A stretch of 64,000 nucleotides of DNA. Origin: Rhodophyticola sp. CCM32 (GTDB lineage: Bacteria; Pseudomonadota; Alphaproteobacteria; Rhodobacterales; Rhodobacteraceae). Of the stretch, positions 54,110-63,689 are shown in pieces (position 1 is the first letter of the stretch; every line of letters starts with the position of its first letter). Location: contig NZ_CP038492.1 in the NCBI RefSeq assembly GCF_004751985.1, positions 3,735,001 to 3,799,000 on the forward strand. The letters are read 5' to 3'. The notes beneath the pieces are model-generated. The model made no database searches. It saw only the letters and a list, made by a program, of their open reading frames with translations, and was not told the origin of the DNA. The translations under genes were made by a program, and so were the position numbers.

Positions 54110-54784
54110 ATGGCTGATCCCATGCGCTGGACCTTGCCCAATATTCTGACGGTGTTTCGCCTGATCGCCGCGCCCGCCCTGGGCCTGGTGTTTCTGGTGT
54201 TGCCGCACCCCTATGCGGATTGGGTGGTGCTGATCCTGTTCATCACCGCATCGCTGACCGATTATATCGACGGGTATCTGGCCCGAAAATGGCAGCAGGT
54301 CAGCAAGTTCGGCGCAATGCTGGACCCGATTGCCGACAAGGCGATGGTGGTGATCGCGCTGGCGGTTCTTCTGGGGCTTCTGGGGGGGATGGTCTGGCTG
54401 ATGATCCCGGTGGTCGCGATTCTGTTTCGTGAGGTGTTTGTCTCGGGCCTGCGGGAATATCTGGGCCATACGGCCGGTACGCTGCAGGTCACGCCGCTGG
54501 CGAAATGGAAAACAACCGTGCAGATGGTGGCGATCTCGATGCTGTTCGCCTGGGGCCTGTTCGAACATTTCTTCGGTATGCAGACCTTTGGCATGGATGG
54601 GGAGATTGTGGCCGCCGTGCTGGCCGGTGAGATCGCCGATGACTTCGGCCTGATCTGGAAATATTACGGGCTGCTTCTGGCCTCCTGGGGCGGATTGGCG
54701 CTGCTTTGGGTGGCCGCCGCCCTTACGCTGGTCACCGGGGCTGATTACTTCCTCAAGGCCCTGCCCTACCTGCGCGAGGAGTGA
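54110..54784 (+). CDS. pgsA: CDP-diacylglycerol-glycerol-3-phosphate phosphatidyltransferase
   Basis: Protein of 224 residues with several membrane helices. The CDP-alcohol phosphotransferase motif is complete: DYIDGYLARKWQQVSKFGAM followed by LDPIADK. It makes phosphatidylglycerol phosphate. The uvrC-pgsA order is common in proteobacteria. Confidence 0.94.
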   Translation: MADPMRWTLPNILTVFRLIAAPALGLVFLVLPHPYADWVVLILFITASLTDYIDGYLARKWQQVSKFGAMLDPIADKAMVVIALAVLLGLLGGMVWLMIPVVAILFREVFVSGLREYLGHTAGTLQVTPLAKWKTTVQMVAISMLFAWGLFEHFFGMQTFGMDGEIVAAVLAGEIADDFGLIWKYYGLLLASWGGLALLWVAAALTLVTGADYFLKALPYLREE

Positions 54785-54788
54785 CGGG

Positions 54789-55034
54789 ATGGACCTGCGC
54801 TATTTCGCCTGGCTGCGCGAACGGATCGGCACCGGCCATGAACAGGTCGAGACCCAGGCTGCGACCGTGGCCGATCTGATCGAGGAACTGCGCGCGATAG
54901 ATGACGCCCATGCCCATGCCTTCTCGGACCTCACAGCGATCCGCGCCGCCGTCGATCAGGATCTGGTGGACCTGGATGCGCCCCTTGCCAATGCGCGCGA
55001 AGTGGCCTTCTTCCCGCCGATGACCGGGGGTTGA
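54789..55034 (+). CDS. moaD: Molybdopterin synthase small subunit
   Basis: Protein of 81 residues with a ubiquitin-like fold (MDLRYFAWLRERIG at the start) and the essential C-terminal Gly-Gly (FFPPMTGG) that is thiocarboxylated as sulfur donor for molybdopterin. Next to moaE. Confidence 0.93.
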   Translation: MDLRYFAWLRERIGTGHEQVETQAATVADLIEELRAIDDAHAHAFSDLTAIRAAVDQDLVDLDAPLANAREVAFFPPMTGG

Positions 55035-55039
55035 CCCAG

Positions 55040-55480
55040 ATGATCCGCGTTCAGGCCGATCCGTTCGATATGGGTACTGAGCTGAACCGTTTCGCGGCAT
55101 CCGTGCCCGGTGCCGGTGCCGTGGTCAGCTTTTCGGGCCTGGTGCGCGATGTCGCCAGTGCCGATCTCGACCATATGGTGATCGAACATTACCCGGTCAT
55201 GACCGAAAAGGCCCTGACCGGTATCGCCGATCAGGCGCGCGCACGCTGGTCCCTGACCGGCGTCTTCGTGCTTCACCGCTATGGCAGGATGCGCCCGGGC
55301 GATCCGATCATGATGGTGGCCACCGCCGCGCGCCACCGGGCCGACGCGTTTGCGGCGGCTGAATTCCTGATGGATTACCTGAAATCCCGCGCGCCTTTCT
55401 GGAAACAGGAAATCACCGCCAAAGGGTCCCGCTGGGTCGCCGCGCGCGCAGAAGACGAAACCGCGCTCAAGCGCTGGTAA
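55040..55480 (+). CDS. moaE: Molybdopterin synthase catalytic subunit
   Basis: Protein of 146 residues from the ATG at 55040; a TTG at 55031 overlapping the moaD stop (TTGA) is an alternative and adds three residues. Motifs: GAVVSFSGLVRD, HRYGRMRPGD and the catalytic Lys region APFWKQEITAKGSRWV. With MoaD it converts cPMP to molybdopterin. Confidence 0.93.
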   Translation: MIRVQADPFDMGTELNRFAASVPGAGAVVSFSGLVRDVASADLDHMVIEHYPVMTEKALTGIADQARARWSLTGVFVLHRYGRMRPGDPIMMVATAARHRADAFAAAEFLMDYLKSRAPFWKQEITAKGSRWVAARAEDETALKRW

Positions 55481-55596
55481 TCCCGCACGCCCCGCCCCCC
55501 GCTTCTCTGCTTCCCAAATATCCAGATTCTCTGAGGGATCAGAGGCATCGTCTCCGGGCCTGAGCCCCGCCCGCAATGGTTTGTCCTGCACACTTG

Positions 55597-56564
55597 ATTG
55601 GAGCAGTTGGCGCTGACTCCGTTCGACTGGAACAGGGGTATCATGATGGAAAATGTATTTGGTGTCGATGTGGCAAAGAACTGGATTGATGTTGCGGGGC
55701 CTGGTGGCCATGAACGGGTTGGCAACAGGGATCTGGAGGCCTTCGCGCGGCGCGTTGCCGCCCAGGGCGGGCGCGTGGCATTTGAGGCCTCGGGGGGATA
55801 TGAAACGCCGTTGCGCGCCGCGCTGGCCCGGGCAGGTGTCCGTGCGATCCGCATCAATCCACGGCGGGCGCAGGCCTTTGCCACCAGCCTGGGTCGTCTG
55901 GCCAAGACCGACCGGGTGGACGCAGGCGTGTTGCGCCAGATGGCAACACGGCTGGACCTGCCGGACTGCCCTCCCGAGAGGGAAGAGGTGATCCGGCTCA
56001 AGGCCTTGCAGCTTCGTCGCCGCCAGTTGGTGGAGGATGCAAAACGCGAGAAGACCCGCCTGACCCAGACGTCCCATGCTGCGATGCGCGCCTCTGCCCA
56101 GCGGGTTCTGCGTCTGTTGCGGCGAGAAATTCTGCAGATCGAAGCCGCCATTGCCAAGCTTATTGCGGCATCTGCGGATTTGCGCGGGAAGGCTGAGCTG
56201 TTGCGGACGGCACCGGGGGTGGGGCCGGTCTCGGCCACCGCCCTTCTGGCAGACATGCCCGAACTTGGCGGGCTGACACCGCGCCAGGCTGCGGCGCTGG
56301 CGGGCCTGGCTCCGATATCGCGCGATAGCGGGCTGCGCTGCGGAAAACGACGCATCGGTGGCGGCCGAAAAGCGCTGCGCGACGTGCTATACATGGCCGG
56401 CCTGAGTGCTGCACGCCACGATCCAAACCTGCGCGCCTTTGCCCAGCGGCTCAAAGCCAAAGGAAAAGCACCAAAACAGGCAATCATCGCCGTCACGCGC
56501 AAATTGCTCACCATCCTAAACGCAATGATCCGAGAAAACAGACCATATCAGCATACTTCATAAA
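55597..56564 (+). mobile_element. IS110-family insertion sequence (ends uncertain)
   Basis: Defined by its transposase. CACACTTG occurs just outside both given limits (55589-55596 and 56565-56572) and could be a target repeat, but IS110 elements usually have a longer noncoding side, so the left end may lie up to 100 bases further out. The noncoding stretch between moaE and the transposase would be the place for a bridge RNA. Confidence 0.5.
55643..56563 (+). CDS. IS110-family transposase
   Basis: Protein of 306 residues from the ATG at 55643 (MMENVFGVDVAKNWIDV, counted from the first or second Met); a start at 55598 is possible. RuvC-like DEDD domain: Asp in FGVDVAKNWIDV, Glu in AFEASGGYETP, Asp pair in KTDRVDAGVLRQ. 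The C-terminal Tnp domain has APGVGPVSATALLADMPELG and a Ser-containing segment (LAPISRDSGLRCGKRRIGGG). DNA recombinase guided by its own RNA in known members. Apparently intact. Confidence 0.9.
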   Translation: MMENVFGVDVAKNWIDVAGPGGHERVGNRDLEAFARRVAAQGGRVAFEASGGYETPLRAALARAGVRAIRINPRRAQAFATSLGRLAKTDRVDAGVLRQMATRLDLPDCPPEREEVIRLKALQLRRRQLVEDAKREKTRLTQTSHAAMRASAQRVLRLLRREILQIEAAIAKLIAASADLRGKAELLRTAPGVGPVSATALLADMPELGGLTPRQAAALAGLAPISRDSGLRCGKRRIGGGRKALRDVLYMAGLSAARHDPNLRAFAQRLKAKGKAPKQAIIAVTRKLLTILNAMIRENRPYQHTS

Positions 56565-56646
56565 CACACTTGCCCGGGGGAGACATCAAAATCTCTGGCC
56601 CGCCTGTGCAATCCATGTCACGGCTTATGCAAAAGGACAGATACAT

Positions 56647-58038
56647 ATGGCACAGGCGCAGGCAAAATTTCTGGAGGGCAACCTGTTCCGGCATATCTCG
56701 GTCATGTCGCTGACCGCGTCCATTGGCCTGATGGCGGTGTTTCTGGTCGATTTCGTCGATATGATTTTCATCTCGATGCTGGGCAAGGCAGAACTGGCCG
56801 CGGCCGTGGGCTATGCCGGGGCGGTTTTGTTTTTCACCACCTCTTTCGGCATCGGCATGGCAATTGCCGGCGGTGCGCTGGTGGCCCGGGCGCTGGGGGC
56901 GGGCGATACGGGCCTGGCCCAGCGTCGCGCGACCAGCACGCTGATTTTCGGTGTGATTTTCGGGACAATCTTCAGCGCGGGGGTTTGGCTGAACCTGCGC
57001 GGCCTGACCGCCTTGATAGGCGCCAGCGGCGAGACCCAGGACCTGGCCGTGCATTATCTGCGGATCATCATCCCCTCGCTGCCCTTCCTGCTGCTGGGCA
57101 TGGTGGGGGGCGCCATTCTGCGCGCCCATGGGGATGCGCGCCGCTCGATGATGGCAACGATTTATGGCGGGCTGGTCAATGCGGTGCTGGACCCGATCCT
57201 GATCTTCGGCTTTGATCTGGACCTGACCGGCGCCGCGCTGGCCTCGGTCGCGGCACGGGTCACCATCGCGGCCACGGCGCTGGTGCCGATCCTGCGCTAT
57301 TATGGCGGGTTCGGGCGCCCGACCTGGCCGGAGATGAAGCTTGATCTGGGGCCGGTCGTCACCCTGGCCTTCCCGGCGATCCTGACGCAACTGGCCACGC
57401 CCGTGGGTCAGGCCTATGTCACGCGATCCATGGCGCAATATGGCGAGGAGGCCGTGGCCGGCATGGCCATTGTCGGCCGGTTGACGCCCGTGGCCTTCGG
57501 CGTGATCTTTGCCCTATCCGGCGCCGTCGGGCCGATCATCGGGCAGAATTTCGGGGCGCGTGATACCGGGCGGGTGCGCCGGGCCTATTGGGACGGGCTG
57601 GTCTTTACCGCTGTGGTGGTCCTTCTGGTAACCGCGCTGCTTTTTGCCATGCGCGGGCCGATTGCCGATCTGTTCACCGCCACCGGCATCACCCGGGATC
57701 TGGTGTTTCTGTTCTGCGGCCCGCTGGCTTTGGCGTTCTTTTTCAACGGGATGATCTTTGTGTCCAACGCGGCGTTCAACAATCTGGGCCACCCGTATTA
57801 TTCCACCTGGATCAACTGGGGGCGGCACACATTGGGAACGATCCCGCTGGTGATCCTGTTCTCGATCTGGTTCGGGGCCGCCGGTGTGCTGATCGGGCAG
57901 GCGGTGGGCGGGGTGATCTTTGCCCTGATCTCGCTGATACTGGCGCTGAATGTGATTGCCCGGCCTGAAACAGCGCCGAAAACCACACCGTTCCAGCGCC
58001 AGACGCGGGTGTTACAGTTGTTTTATCACCGCCGATAG
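56647..58038 (+). CDS. MATE family multidrug/Na+ efflux transporter
   Basis: Protein of 463 residues with twelve membrane segments in two MatE domains. Starts at an ATG after a weak site. Segments such as FVDMIFISMLGKAELAAAVG and GAVGPIIGQNFGARD are typical of NorM-like proteins. Exports cationic compounds in exchange for Na+ or H+. Its 3' end overlaps the convergent cyclotransferase gene by 27 bases. Confidence 0.9.
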   Translation: MAQAQAKFLEGNLFRHISVMSLTASIGLMAVFLVDFVDMIFISMLGKAELAAAVGYAGAVLFFTTSFGIGMAIAGGALVARALGAGDTGLAQRRATSTLIFGVIFGTIFSAGVWLNLRGLTALIGASGETQDLAVHYLRIIIPSLPFLLLGMVGGAILRAHGDARRSMMATIYGGLVNAVLDPILIFGFDLDLTGAALASVAARVTIAATALVPILRYYGGFGRPTWPEMKLDLGPVVTLAFPAILTQLATPVGQAYVTRSMAQYGEEAVAGMAIVGRLTPVAFGVIFALSGAVGPIIGQNFGARDTGRVRRAYWDGLVFTAVVVLLVTALLFAMRGPIADLFTATGITRDLVFLFCGPLALAFFFNGMIFVSNAAFNNLGHPYYSTWINWGRHTLGTIPLVILFSIWFGAAGVLIGQAVGGVIFALISLILALNVIARPETAPKTTPFQRQTRVLQLFYHRR

Positions 58039-58575
58039 GGCTGCCAGATGATCATCGACAAACCGGCGCTCATCGGCCTCCAGCGGTTGCGCCCGGGGAT
58101 AGATCGGCGCGGTGCGGTCATTTAGGATCGGGGCTTCCCATCCTTTTGTCGTGTCGAAGAACCCCCTGGCGCCGATCTCTCCAAATTCCCGCAGATAGCC
58201 CTGAATTACCGTGTCCAGATAGCTGAGCAGGATCGGATACTCCTCGGTGGCATCGGTGTCATATTCCGGCTTGGTGCGGTAAATCTGGATATCGGGCAGG
58301 GCCCCGTGCTCATGGGTGATCTGGCCTACCGGCAGGCGGTGATAGGCGTGTTCGCGTTCATCAAGGGCGGCCCAGTCAGCGCCGGGCACCGCCGCAATCA
58401 GCCCGTCGATTTCAACCCCCGGGGCCTCTACCGCCGTCAGAAAGGCCAGCTTGCGCAATCTGGTGCGTTTCCACAGGCGGTCCCATCCTGTCACCCGTGC
58501 CCGGGCGGCGCGCGGAAAGTCATGGGTGGCGCGATTGACGAGGCTGCCATAGCCAAAGAAGAACGGATCGGACAT
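58012..58575 (-). CDS. Gamma-glutamylcyclotransferase-like protein
   Basis: Protein of 187 residues beginning MSDPFFFGYGSLVNRATHDF; the FGYGSL loop is the substrate-binding signature of the GGCT fold and the acid residue is probably in LDEREHAYHRL. Homologues act on gamma-glutamyl groups or glutathione-like compounds; substrate not known here. Convergent with the MATE gene. Confidence 0.82.
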   Translation of the reverse strand: MSDPFFFGYGSLVNRATHDFPRAARARVTGWDRLWKRTRLRKLAFLTAVEAPGVEIDGLIAAVPGADWAALDEREHAYHRLPVGQITHEHGALPDIQIYRTKPEYDTDATEEYPILLSYLDTVIQGYLREFGEIGARGFFDTTKGWEAPILNDRTAPIYPRAQPLEADERRFVDDHLAALSAVIKQL

Positions 58576-58649
58576 AGGTCCAAGTGATGACCGGACGGGC
58601 CGTCGGGCGCAAGGGTCTTGCCGAATGTGAAAATCTCGGTATCCTCACC

Positions 58650-58815
58650 CCCTCAGACAGGGAGAACTCGGCACATGTGCCGATGCCGAAGGAGCAACCG
58701 CCCCGGTAAACTCTCAGGCAGCAGGGACCTGTTTGAACGATAGAACTCTGGAGAGAGGCGCAGACGCGTCCGCCGAAGGGATAACGATCTCAGGCGAAAG
58801 GACAGAGGGGGCATC
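58650..58815 (+). promoter_or_regulatory. Tandem glycine riboswitch
   Basis: Two aptamers of the same plan lie in series upstream of gcvT: first CAGGGAGAACTCGG ... GCCGAAGGAGCAACCGCC ... AAACTCTCAGGCA, then CTGGAGAGAGGCGC ... CGCCGAAGGGATAACGATCTCAGGCGAAAGGACAG (each partly given). The conserved GGAGA, CGCCGAAGG and TCAGGC elements identify the class. Glycine binding is expected to switch on the gcv operon. Confidence 0.93.
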
Positions 58816-58881
58816 TGAGGGCCGCGCATCTCGCGGGGCCGGAGTGATGCCGGGTCAGACCCGGGTAGACCCGAGGGACAT

Positions 58882-59982
58882 ATGACCGAGTTGAAACGCC
58901 TGCCACTTCACGCATTGCATGACGAACTGGGCGGAAAATTCGTGCCTTTCGCGGGGTATGACATGCCGGTGCAATATGCCGGTGGTGTGATGGCCGAACA
59001 TCTGTGGTGCCGCGAAAAGGCCGGGTTGTTTGATGTCAGCCATATGGGTCAGGTGCTCCTGCCTGTGGATCAGGCCGGGGCGCTGGAGGCATTGGTGCCG
59101 GTCGATGTGATCGGTCTGGGCGTGGGGCGGCAGCGCTATGGGCTGTTCACCGGCGAAAACGGCGGCGTGCTGGACGATCTGATGATCGCGCGGCGGCAGG
59201 ATGATTTGTTTCTGGTGGTGAATGCGGCCTGCAAGGCGGCGGATATCGCGCATTTGCAGGCCCATCTGACCGGGGTGGCGCCGGTTGAGGGCCGGGCGCT
59301 TCTGGCCCTTCAGGGGCCGCTGGCCGAAACGGCGCTGGCAAGGCTTTTGCCTGATGTGGCGGCGATGAGGTTCATGGATGTGGCCCGGATGGATTGGCAG
59401 GGGGCCGACCTGTGGCTGTCCCGCTCGGGCTATACCGGCGAGGACGGGTTCGAGATATCGGTGCCCGGGGCGGCGGCCGACGGGTTCGCGCGGGCCCTGC
59501 TGGAGATGGCCGAGGTTGCCCCGATCGGGCTTGGCGCGCGCGACAGTCTGCGGCTGGAGGCGGGCTTGCCGCTGTACGGGCAGGATCTGAGCGAAGAGAT
59601 TTCACCGATTGAGGCGCGGTTGGGCTGGGCCATTTCCAAGATCCGGCGCGCGGATGGCGCGCGCGCTGGCGGGTTTCCCGGCGCGGTGCGGATTCTGGAT
59701 GAAATGGCCAATGGCGCGCCGCGCAGGCGAGTCGGTCTGCGACCCGAAGGGCGGGCGCCGATGCGGGCGGGCGTGCCGCTTTTCGCAACCGCCGAGGGCG
59801 GCGTGCCGATCGGCCTTGTCACGTCGGGCGGGTTCGGGCCGTCTGTGGGCGGTCCGGTGGCCATGGGGCTGATTGACAACAACACCCCGGACGGGGCCAT
59901 GATTTACGGAGAACTCCGCGGCAAGCGCCTGCCGGCGGTGCAGGTTGCCCTGCCGTTTTACAAACAAAGCTACAAACGCTGA
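58882..59982 (+). CDS. gcvT: Glycine cleavage system T protein (aminomethyltransferase)
   Basis: Protein of 366 residues. Start segment [20 protein letters not shown], active-site [21 protein letters not shown] and [18 protein letters not shown] are classical GcvT motifs; the Asp of the last binds tetrahydrofolate. Transfers the methylene group of glycine to H4-folate. First gene of the operon, directly behind the riboswitch. Confidence 0.95.
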   Translation: MTELKRLPLHALHDELGGKFVPFAGYDMPVQYAGGVMAEHLWCREKAGLFDVSHMGQVLLPVDQAGALEALVPVDVIGLGVGRQRYGLFTGENGGVLDDLMIARRQDDLFLVVNAACKAADIAHLQAHLTGVAPVEGRALLALQGPLAETALARLLPDVAAMRFMDVARMDWQGADLWLSRSGYTGEDGFEISVPGAAADGFARALLEMAEVAPIGLGARDSLRLEAGLPLYGQDLSEEISPIEARLGWAISKIRRADGARAGGFPGAVRILDEMANGAPRRRVGLRPEGRAPMRAGVPLFATAEGGVPIGLVTSGGFGPSVGGPVAMGLIDNNTPDGAMIYGELRGKRLPAVQVALPFYKQSYKR

Positions 59983-59996
59983 TCGAGGGAATACAT

Positions 59997-60359
59997 ATGA
60001 TGAAATACACCGAAGAGCATGAATGGCTGCGCGTCGAGGATGATCTGGTGGTTGTGGGCATCACCGCCTATGCCGCCGAACAACTGGGCGATGTGGTGTT
60101 TGTGGAACTCCCCGATGAGGGCACGCAGGTTGTCAAGGATGACGAGGTTGCGGTGATCGAAAGCGTCAAGGCGGCGTCGGATATTCTGGCGCCCCTGGAT
60201 GGTGAGATCGCCGAGATCAATGCCGCCCTGGTCGACACCCCCGCGCTGGTCAATGAGGACCCGCTGGGCGAGGCCTGGTTTTTCAAGATGAAACTGGCCG
60301 ATCTGTCGGCGCTGGACGACCTGATGGATGAGGCCGCCTATAACGCGCTGATCGGGTGA
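59997..60359 (+). CDS. gcvH: Glycine cleavage system H protein
   Basis: Protein of 120 residues, the lipoyl carrier of the complex. [10 protein letters not shown] begins the domain, and the lipoylated Lys is in [14 protein letters not shown]. Carries the aminomethyl group between GcvP and GcvT. Confidence 0.96.
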   Translation: MMKYTEEHEWLRVEDDLVVVGITAYAAEQLGDVVFVELPDEGTQVVKDDEVAVIESVKAASDILAPLDGEIAEINAALVDTPALVNEDPLGEAWFFKMKLADLSALDDLMDEAAYNALIG

Positions 60360-60754
60360 GATCAGTGACGGTTCGGCGGATCATAGCGAATATCGAACTG
60401 GGCCAACCGGGCGCGGTGCGGGCGTTTTACGCCGATCTGTTCGGGCTGGAAACGCTGATGGATCAGGGCTGGATCGTGACGCTTGGGTCCGGGGCTACAC
60501 AGCCGGTGCAGATCAGCTTCGCGAGCGAGGGCGGTTCGGGCACACCGGTGCCCGGCCTGTCGATCGAGGTGGATGACCTGGACACGGTGCTTGCCCGCGC
60601 TGCGGCCCTTGGCATCAAGCCCCATTATGGCCCTGTGGTTGAACCCTGGGGCGTCCGCCGCGCCTTTCTGACAGACCCCGCAGGCACTGTTTTGAATGTT
60701 CTTGAACACACGGGGGTTGACCCGGCCCGATCCGCAGATTTGGAGATAGATTGA
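60356..60754 (+). CDS. Glyoxalase/VOC superfamily protein within the gcv operon
   Basis: Protein of 132 residues from the GTG that overlaps the gcvH stop (GTGA); a GTG at 60365 is an alternative. VOC fold: [49 protein letters not shown] and the final Glu-containing strand. Such proteins include lyases, dioxygenases and resistance proteins. It ends exactly one base before gcvP, so it belongs to the operon, but no role in glycine cleavage is known to me. Confidence 0.85.
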   Translation: MRSVTVRRIIANIELGQPGAVRAFYADLFGLETLMDQGWIVTLGSGATQPVQISFASEGGSGTPVPGLSIEVDDLDTVLARAAALGIKPHYGPVVEPWGVRRAFLTDPAGTVLNVLEHTGVDPARSADLEID

Positions 60755-63592
60755 ATGACCTGGACGCCCGTTGACTATAACCCGACAGATTTCGGCAACC
60801 GTCGCCATATTGGTCCGTCGCCTGCCGAGATGGCCGAAATGCTGGCTGTCGTTGGGGCCGATAGTCTGGATGCGCTGATCGACCAGACCTTGCCCGGGTC
60901 TATCCGGCAGGCAACACCGCTGGACTGGCCCGCTTTGTCCGAGGCGGAACTGATCACCCGGATGCGGGAGATTGCGGGCAAGAATAAGGTGATGGTCAGC
61001 ATGATCGGGCAGGGGTATTACAACACCCATACGCCCCCCGCGATCCAGCGCAATGTGCTGGAAAACCCGGCCTGGTACACGGCCTATACCCCCTATCAGC
61101 CCGAGATTGCGCAAGGCCGGCTGGAGGCTTTGCTGAACTTCCAGACCATGGTTGCGGACCTGACCGGGCTTGAGGTGGCCAATGCCTCGCTGCTGGATGA
61201 AAGCACCGCCTGCGCCGAGGCAATGGTGATGGCGCAGCGGGTGGCGAAATCGAAGGCGGGCGCGTTTTTCGTTGATGAAAACTGCCATCCGCAGAATATC
61301 GCGGTGGTCCAGACGCGGGCAGAACCGCTGGACATTGATGTGATCGTCGGGGACCCTGCCGATCTGGATGCCGATGCGGTGTTCGGCGCCCTGTTTCAGT
61401 ATCCGGGCACATTCGGCGGGCTGGCAGACCCGTCTGAGCAGATCGCGGCCCTGCATGCGGCCAGGGCCGTGGGGATCGTGTGTACCGATCTTCTGGCGCT
61501 TACTCTTATAAAAGAACCCGGTGCGATGGATGCGGATATCGCCGTGGGTTCGGCACAGCGGTTTGGTGTGCCTTTGGGCTATGGCGGCCCCCATGCGGCC
61601 TTCATGGCCTGCCGTGAAACCTATAAACGGGCGATCCCCGGGCGTCTGGTTGGGGTCAGTATCGACAGCCATGGGCGCAAGGCGTTTCGTCTGGCGCTGC
61701 AAACCCGCGAACAACATATCCGGCGCGAGAAGGCGACCTCGAATGTCTGCACCGCGCAGGCCTTGCTGGCGGTGATGGCCTCGTTTTATGCGGTGTTCCA
61801 CGGCCCTCTGGGGCTGAAAGCCATCGCGCAGCAGGTGCATCTGAAAGCCGCGCGGCTGGCTGCCTCCTTGCGCGCCGGGGGGTTCGCGCCGGAAGAGGAG
61901 GCGTTTTTCGACACCATCACCGTGCCGGTCGGCAATATGCAAAGCCGGATCATGGCCGCCGCCGTGGCCCGGGGTATCAACCTGCGCGATGTGGGCAATG
62001 ACCGGATCGGCATTTCAGTGGACGAGACCACGACCGAGGCGCATCTGGCCGCGATCTGCCGGTCTTTCGGGGTGTTGTTCGCGGGGCCGCAAAGCCTGCC
62101 TGCGATCCCTGATGCCTTGCTGCGCAAATCCGAGTATCTGACCCACCCGATCTTTCATATGAACCGGGCGGAATCCGAGATGATGCGCTATATGCGCCGC
62201 CTGTCTGACCGCGATCTGGCGCTGGACCGGGCGATGATCCCGCTTGGCTCCTGCACGATGAAGCTGAACGCCGCTGTCGAGATGATGCCGATCACCTGGC
62301 CGGAATTCGGCGCGCTGCACCCGTTTGCCCCTGCCGATCAGGCCGAAGGCTATGCCGAGATGCTGGAGGATCTGTCTGCCAAACTGTGTGAGATCACCGG
62401 CTATGACGCCATGTCGATGCAGCCGAATTCCGGCGCGCAGGGTGAATATGCGGGGCTGTTGACCATCGCCGCATATCATCGGGCGCAAGGTGATGATCAT
62501 CGGAATATCTGCCTGATCCCGGTTTCGGCCCATGGCACCAACCCGGCCTCGGCCCAGATGGCGGGCATGAAGGTGGTGGTGGTGAAAGCCGCCGATAATG
62601 GCGATATCGACGTGGCGGATTTTCGCGAGAAAGCTGCCGCCGCTGGGGATGCTCTGGCGGGTTGCATGATCACCTACCCCTCCACCCATGGGGTGTTTGA
62701 GAAAACCGTGGGCGAGGTCTGCGCGATCACCCATGAATATGGCGGGCAGGTCTATCTGGACGGGGCCAATCTGAACGCGATGGTGGGGCTGTCAAAACCC
62801 GGAGAGATCGGCGCGGATGTCTCGCACCTGAATCTGCACAAGACATTCTGTATCCCCCATGGGGGCGGCGGCCCGGGCATGGGGCCGATTGGTGTCAAGG
62901 CGCATCTTGCCCCGCATCTGCCGGGCCATCCCGAAACCGGCGGTATGGAGGGGCCGGTCTCGGCCGCGCCTTATGGGTCGGCCTCGATCCTGCCGATCTC
63001 TTATGCCTATTGCCTGCTTATGGGCGGCGAGGGGATGACCCAAGCGACGAAAGTGGCGATTCTGAACGCCAATTACATCGCCGCCCGGCTGAATGATGCC
63101 TTTCCGGTATTGTATCGGGGCAAGGGCGGGCATGTGGCCCATGAATGCATTCTGGATACGCGCGCCTTTACCGAGCTGGGTGTGACCGTGGATGATATTG
63201 CCAAACGCCTGATGGATAACGGGTTTCACGCCCCGACGATGAGCTGGCCCGTGGCCGGCACCCTGATGGTGGAGCCGACGGAAAGCGAAACCAAGGCCGA
63301 GATTGACCGGTTCTGCGAGGCGATGCTGTCGATCCGGGCCGAGATTGCCGAGGTGGAAGCAGGCAATATCGCCGCCGATGACAGCCCGCTGCATCACGCG
63401 CCGCATACGGTGGAGGATCTGGTCAGCGACTGGGATCGTGCCTATTCGCGCGAACAGGGCTGTTTCCCCGCAGGTGCGTTCCGGGTGGATAAATACTGGC
63501 CGCCGGTGAACCGGGTCGACAATGTCCATGGCGACCGCCACCTGATCTGCACCTGCCCGCCGCTGGAGGAATATCTGGACGCGGCGGAGTGA
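60755..63592 (+). CDS. gcvP: Glycine dehydrogenase (decarboxylating), GcvP
   Basis: Protein of 945 residues, the single-chain form with N- and C-terminal PLP-type I domains. Starts with [15 protein letters not shown]; the glycine-rich [16 protein letters not shown] follows the PLP Lys in LNLHK. The central segment [16 protein letters not shown] is conserved in all GcvP. Releases CO2 from glycine and loads the aminomethyl group on GcvH. Confidence 0.96.
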   Translation: MTWTPVDYNPTDFGNRRHIGPSPAEMAEMLAVVGADSLDALIDQTLPGSIRQATPLDWPALSEAELITRMREIAGKNKVMVSMIGQGYYNTHTPPAIQRNVLENPAWYTAYTPYQPEIAQGRLEALLNFQTMVADLTGLEVANASLLDESTACAEAMVMAQRVAKSKAGAFFVDENCHPQNIAVVQTRAEPLDIDVIVGDPADLDADAVFGALFQYPGTFGGLADPSEQIAALHAARAVGIVCTDLLALTLIKEPGAMDADIAVGSAQRFGVPLGYGGPHAAFMACRETYKRAIPGRLVGVSIDSHGRKAFRLALQTREQHIRREKATSNVCTAQALLAVMASFYAVFHGPLGLKAIAQQVHLKAARLAASLRAGGFAPEEEAFFDTITVPVGNMQSRIMAAAVARGINLRDVGNDRIGISVDETTTEAHLAAICRSFGVLFAGPQSLPAIPDALLRKSEYLTHPIFHMNRAESEMMRYMRRLSDRDLALDRAMIPLGSCTMKLNAAVEMMPITWPEFGALHPFAPADQAEGYAEMLEDLSAKLCEITGYDAMSMQPNSGAQGEYAGLLTIAAYHRAQGDDHRNICLIPVSAHGTNPASAQMAGMKVVVVKAADNGDIDVADFREKAAAAGDALAGCMITYPSTHGVFEKTVGEVCAITHEYGGQVYLDGANLNAMVGLSKPGEIGADVSHLNLHKTFCIPHGGGGPGMGPIGVKAHLAPHLPGHPETGGMEGPVSAAPYGSASILPISYAYCLLMGGEGMTQATKVAILNANYIAARLNDAFPVLYRGKGGHVAHECILDTRAFTELGVTVDDIAKRLMDNGFHAPTMSWPVAGTLMVEPTESETKAEIDRFCEAMLSIRAEIAEVEAGNIAADDSPLHHAPHTVEDLVSDWDRAYSREQGCFPAGAFRVDKYWPPVNRVDNVHGDRHLICTCPPLEEYLDAAE

Positions 63593-63689
63593 GGCGGCTG
63601 AGGGGTTTTTTTGTGGCCGTCTGGCTGCCAGTGGTGCGGGTGGCCCTGAAGCGGAAGACCCGGCCTGATGACCAGATCAAAGCCCCCGG

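Noticed and set aside
63601..63615. T run after gcvP as a terminator
   Set aside because: Seven T are present but no convincing stem precedes them.
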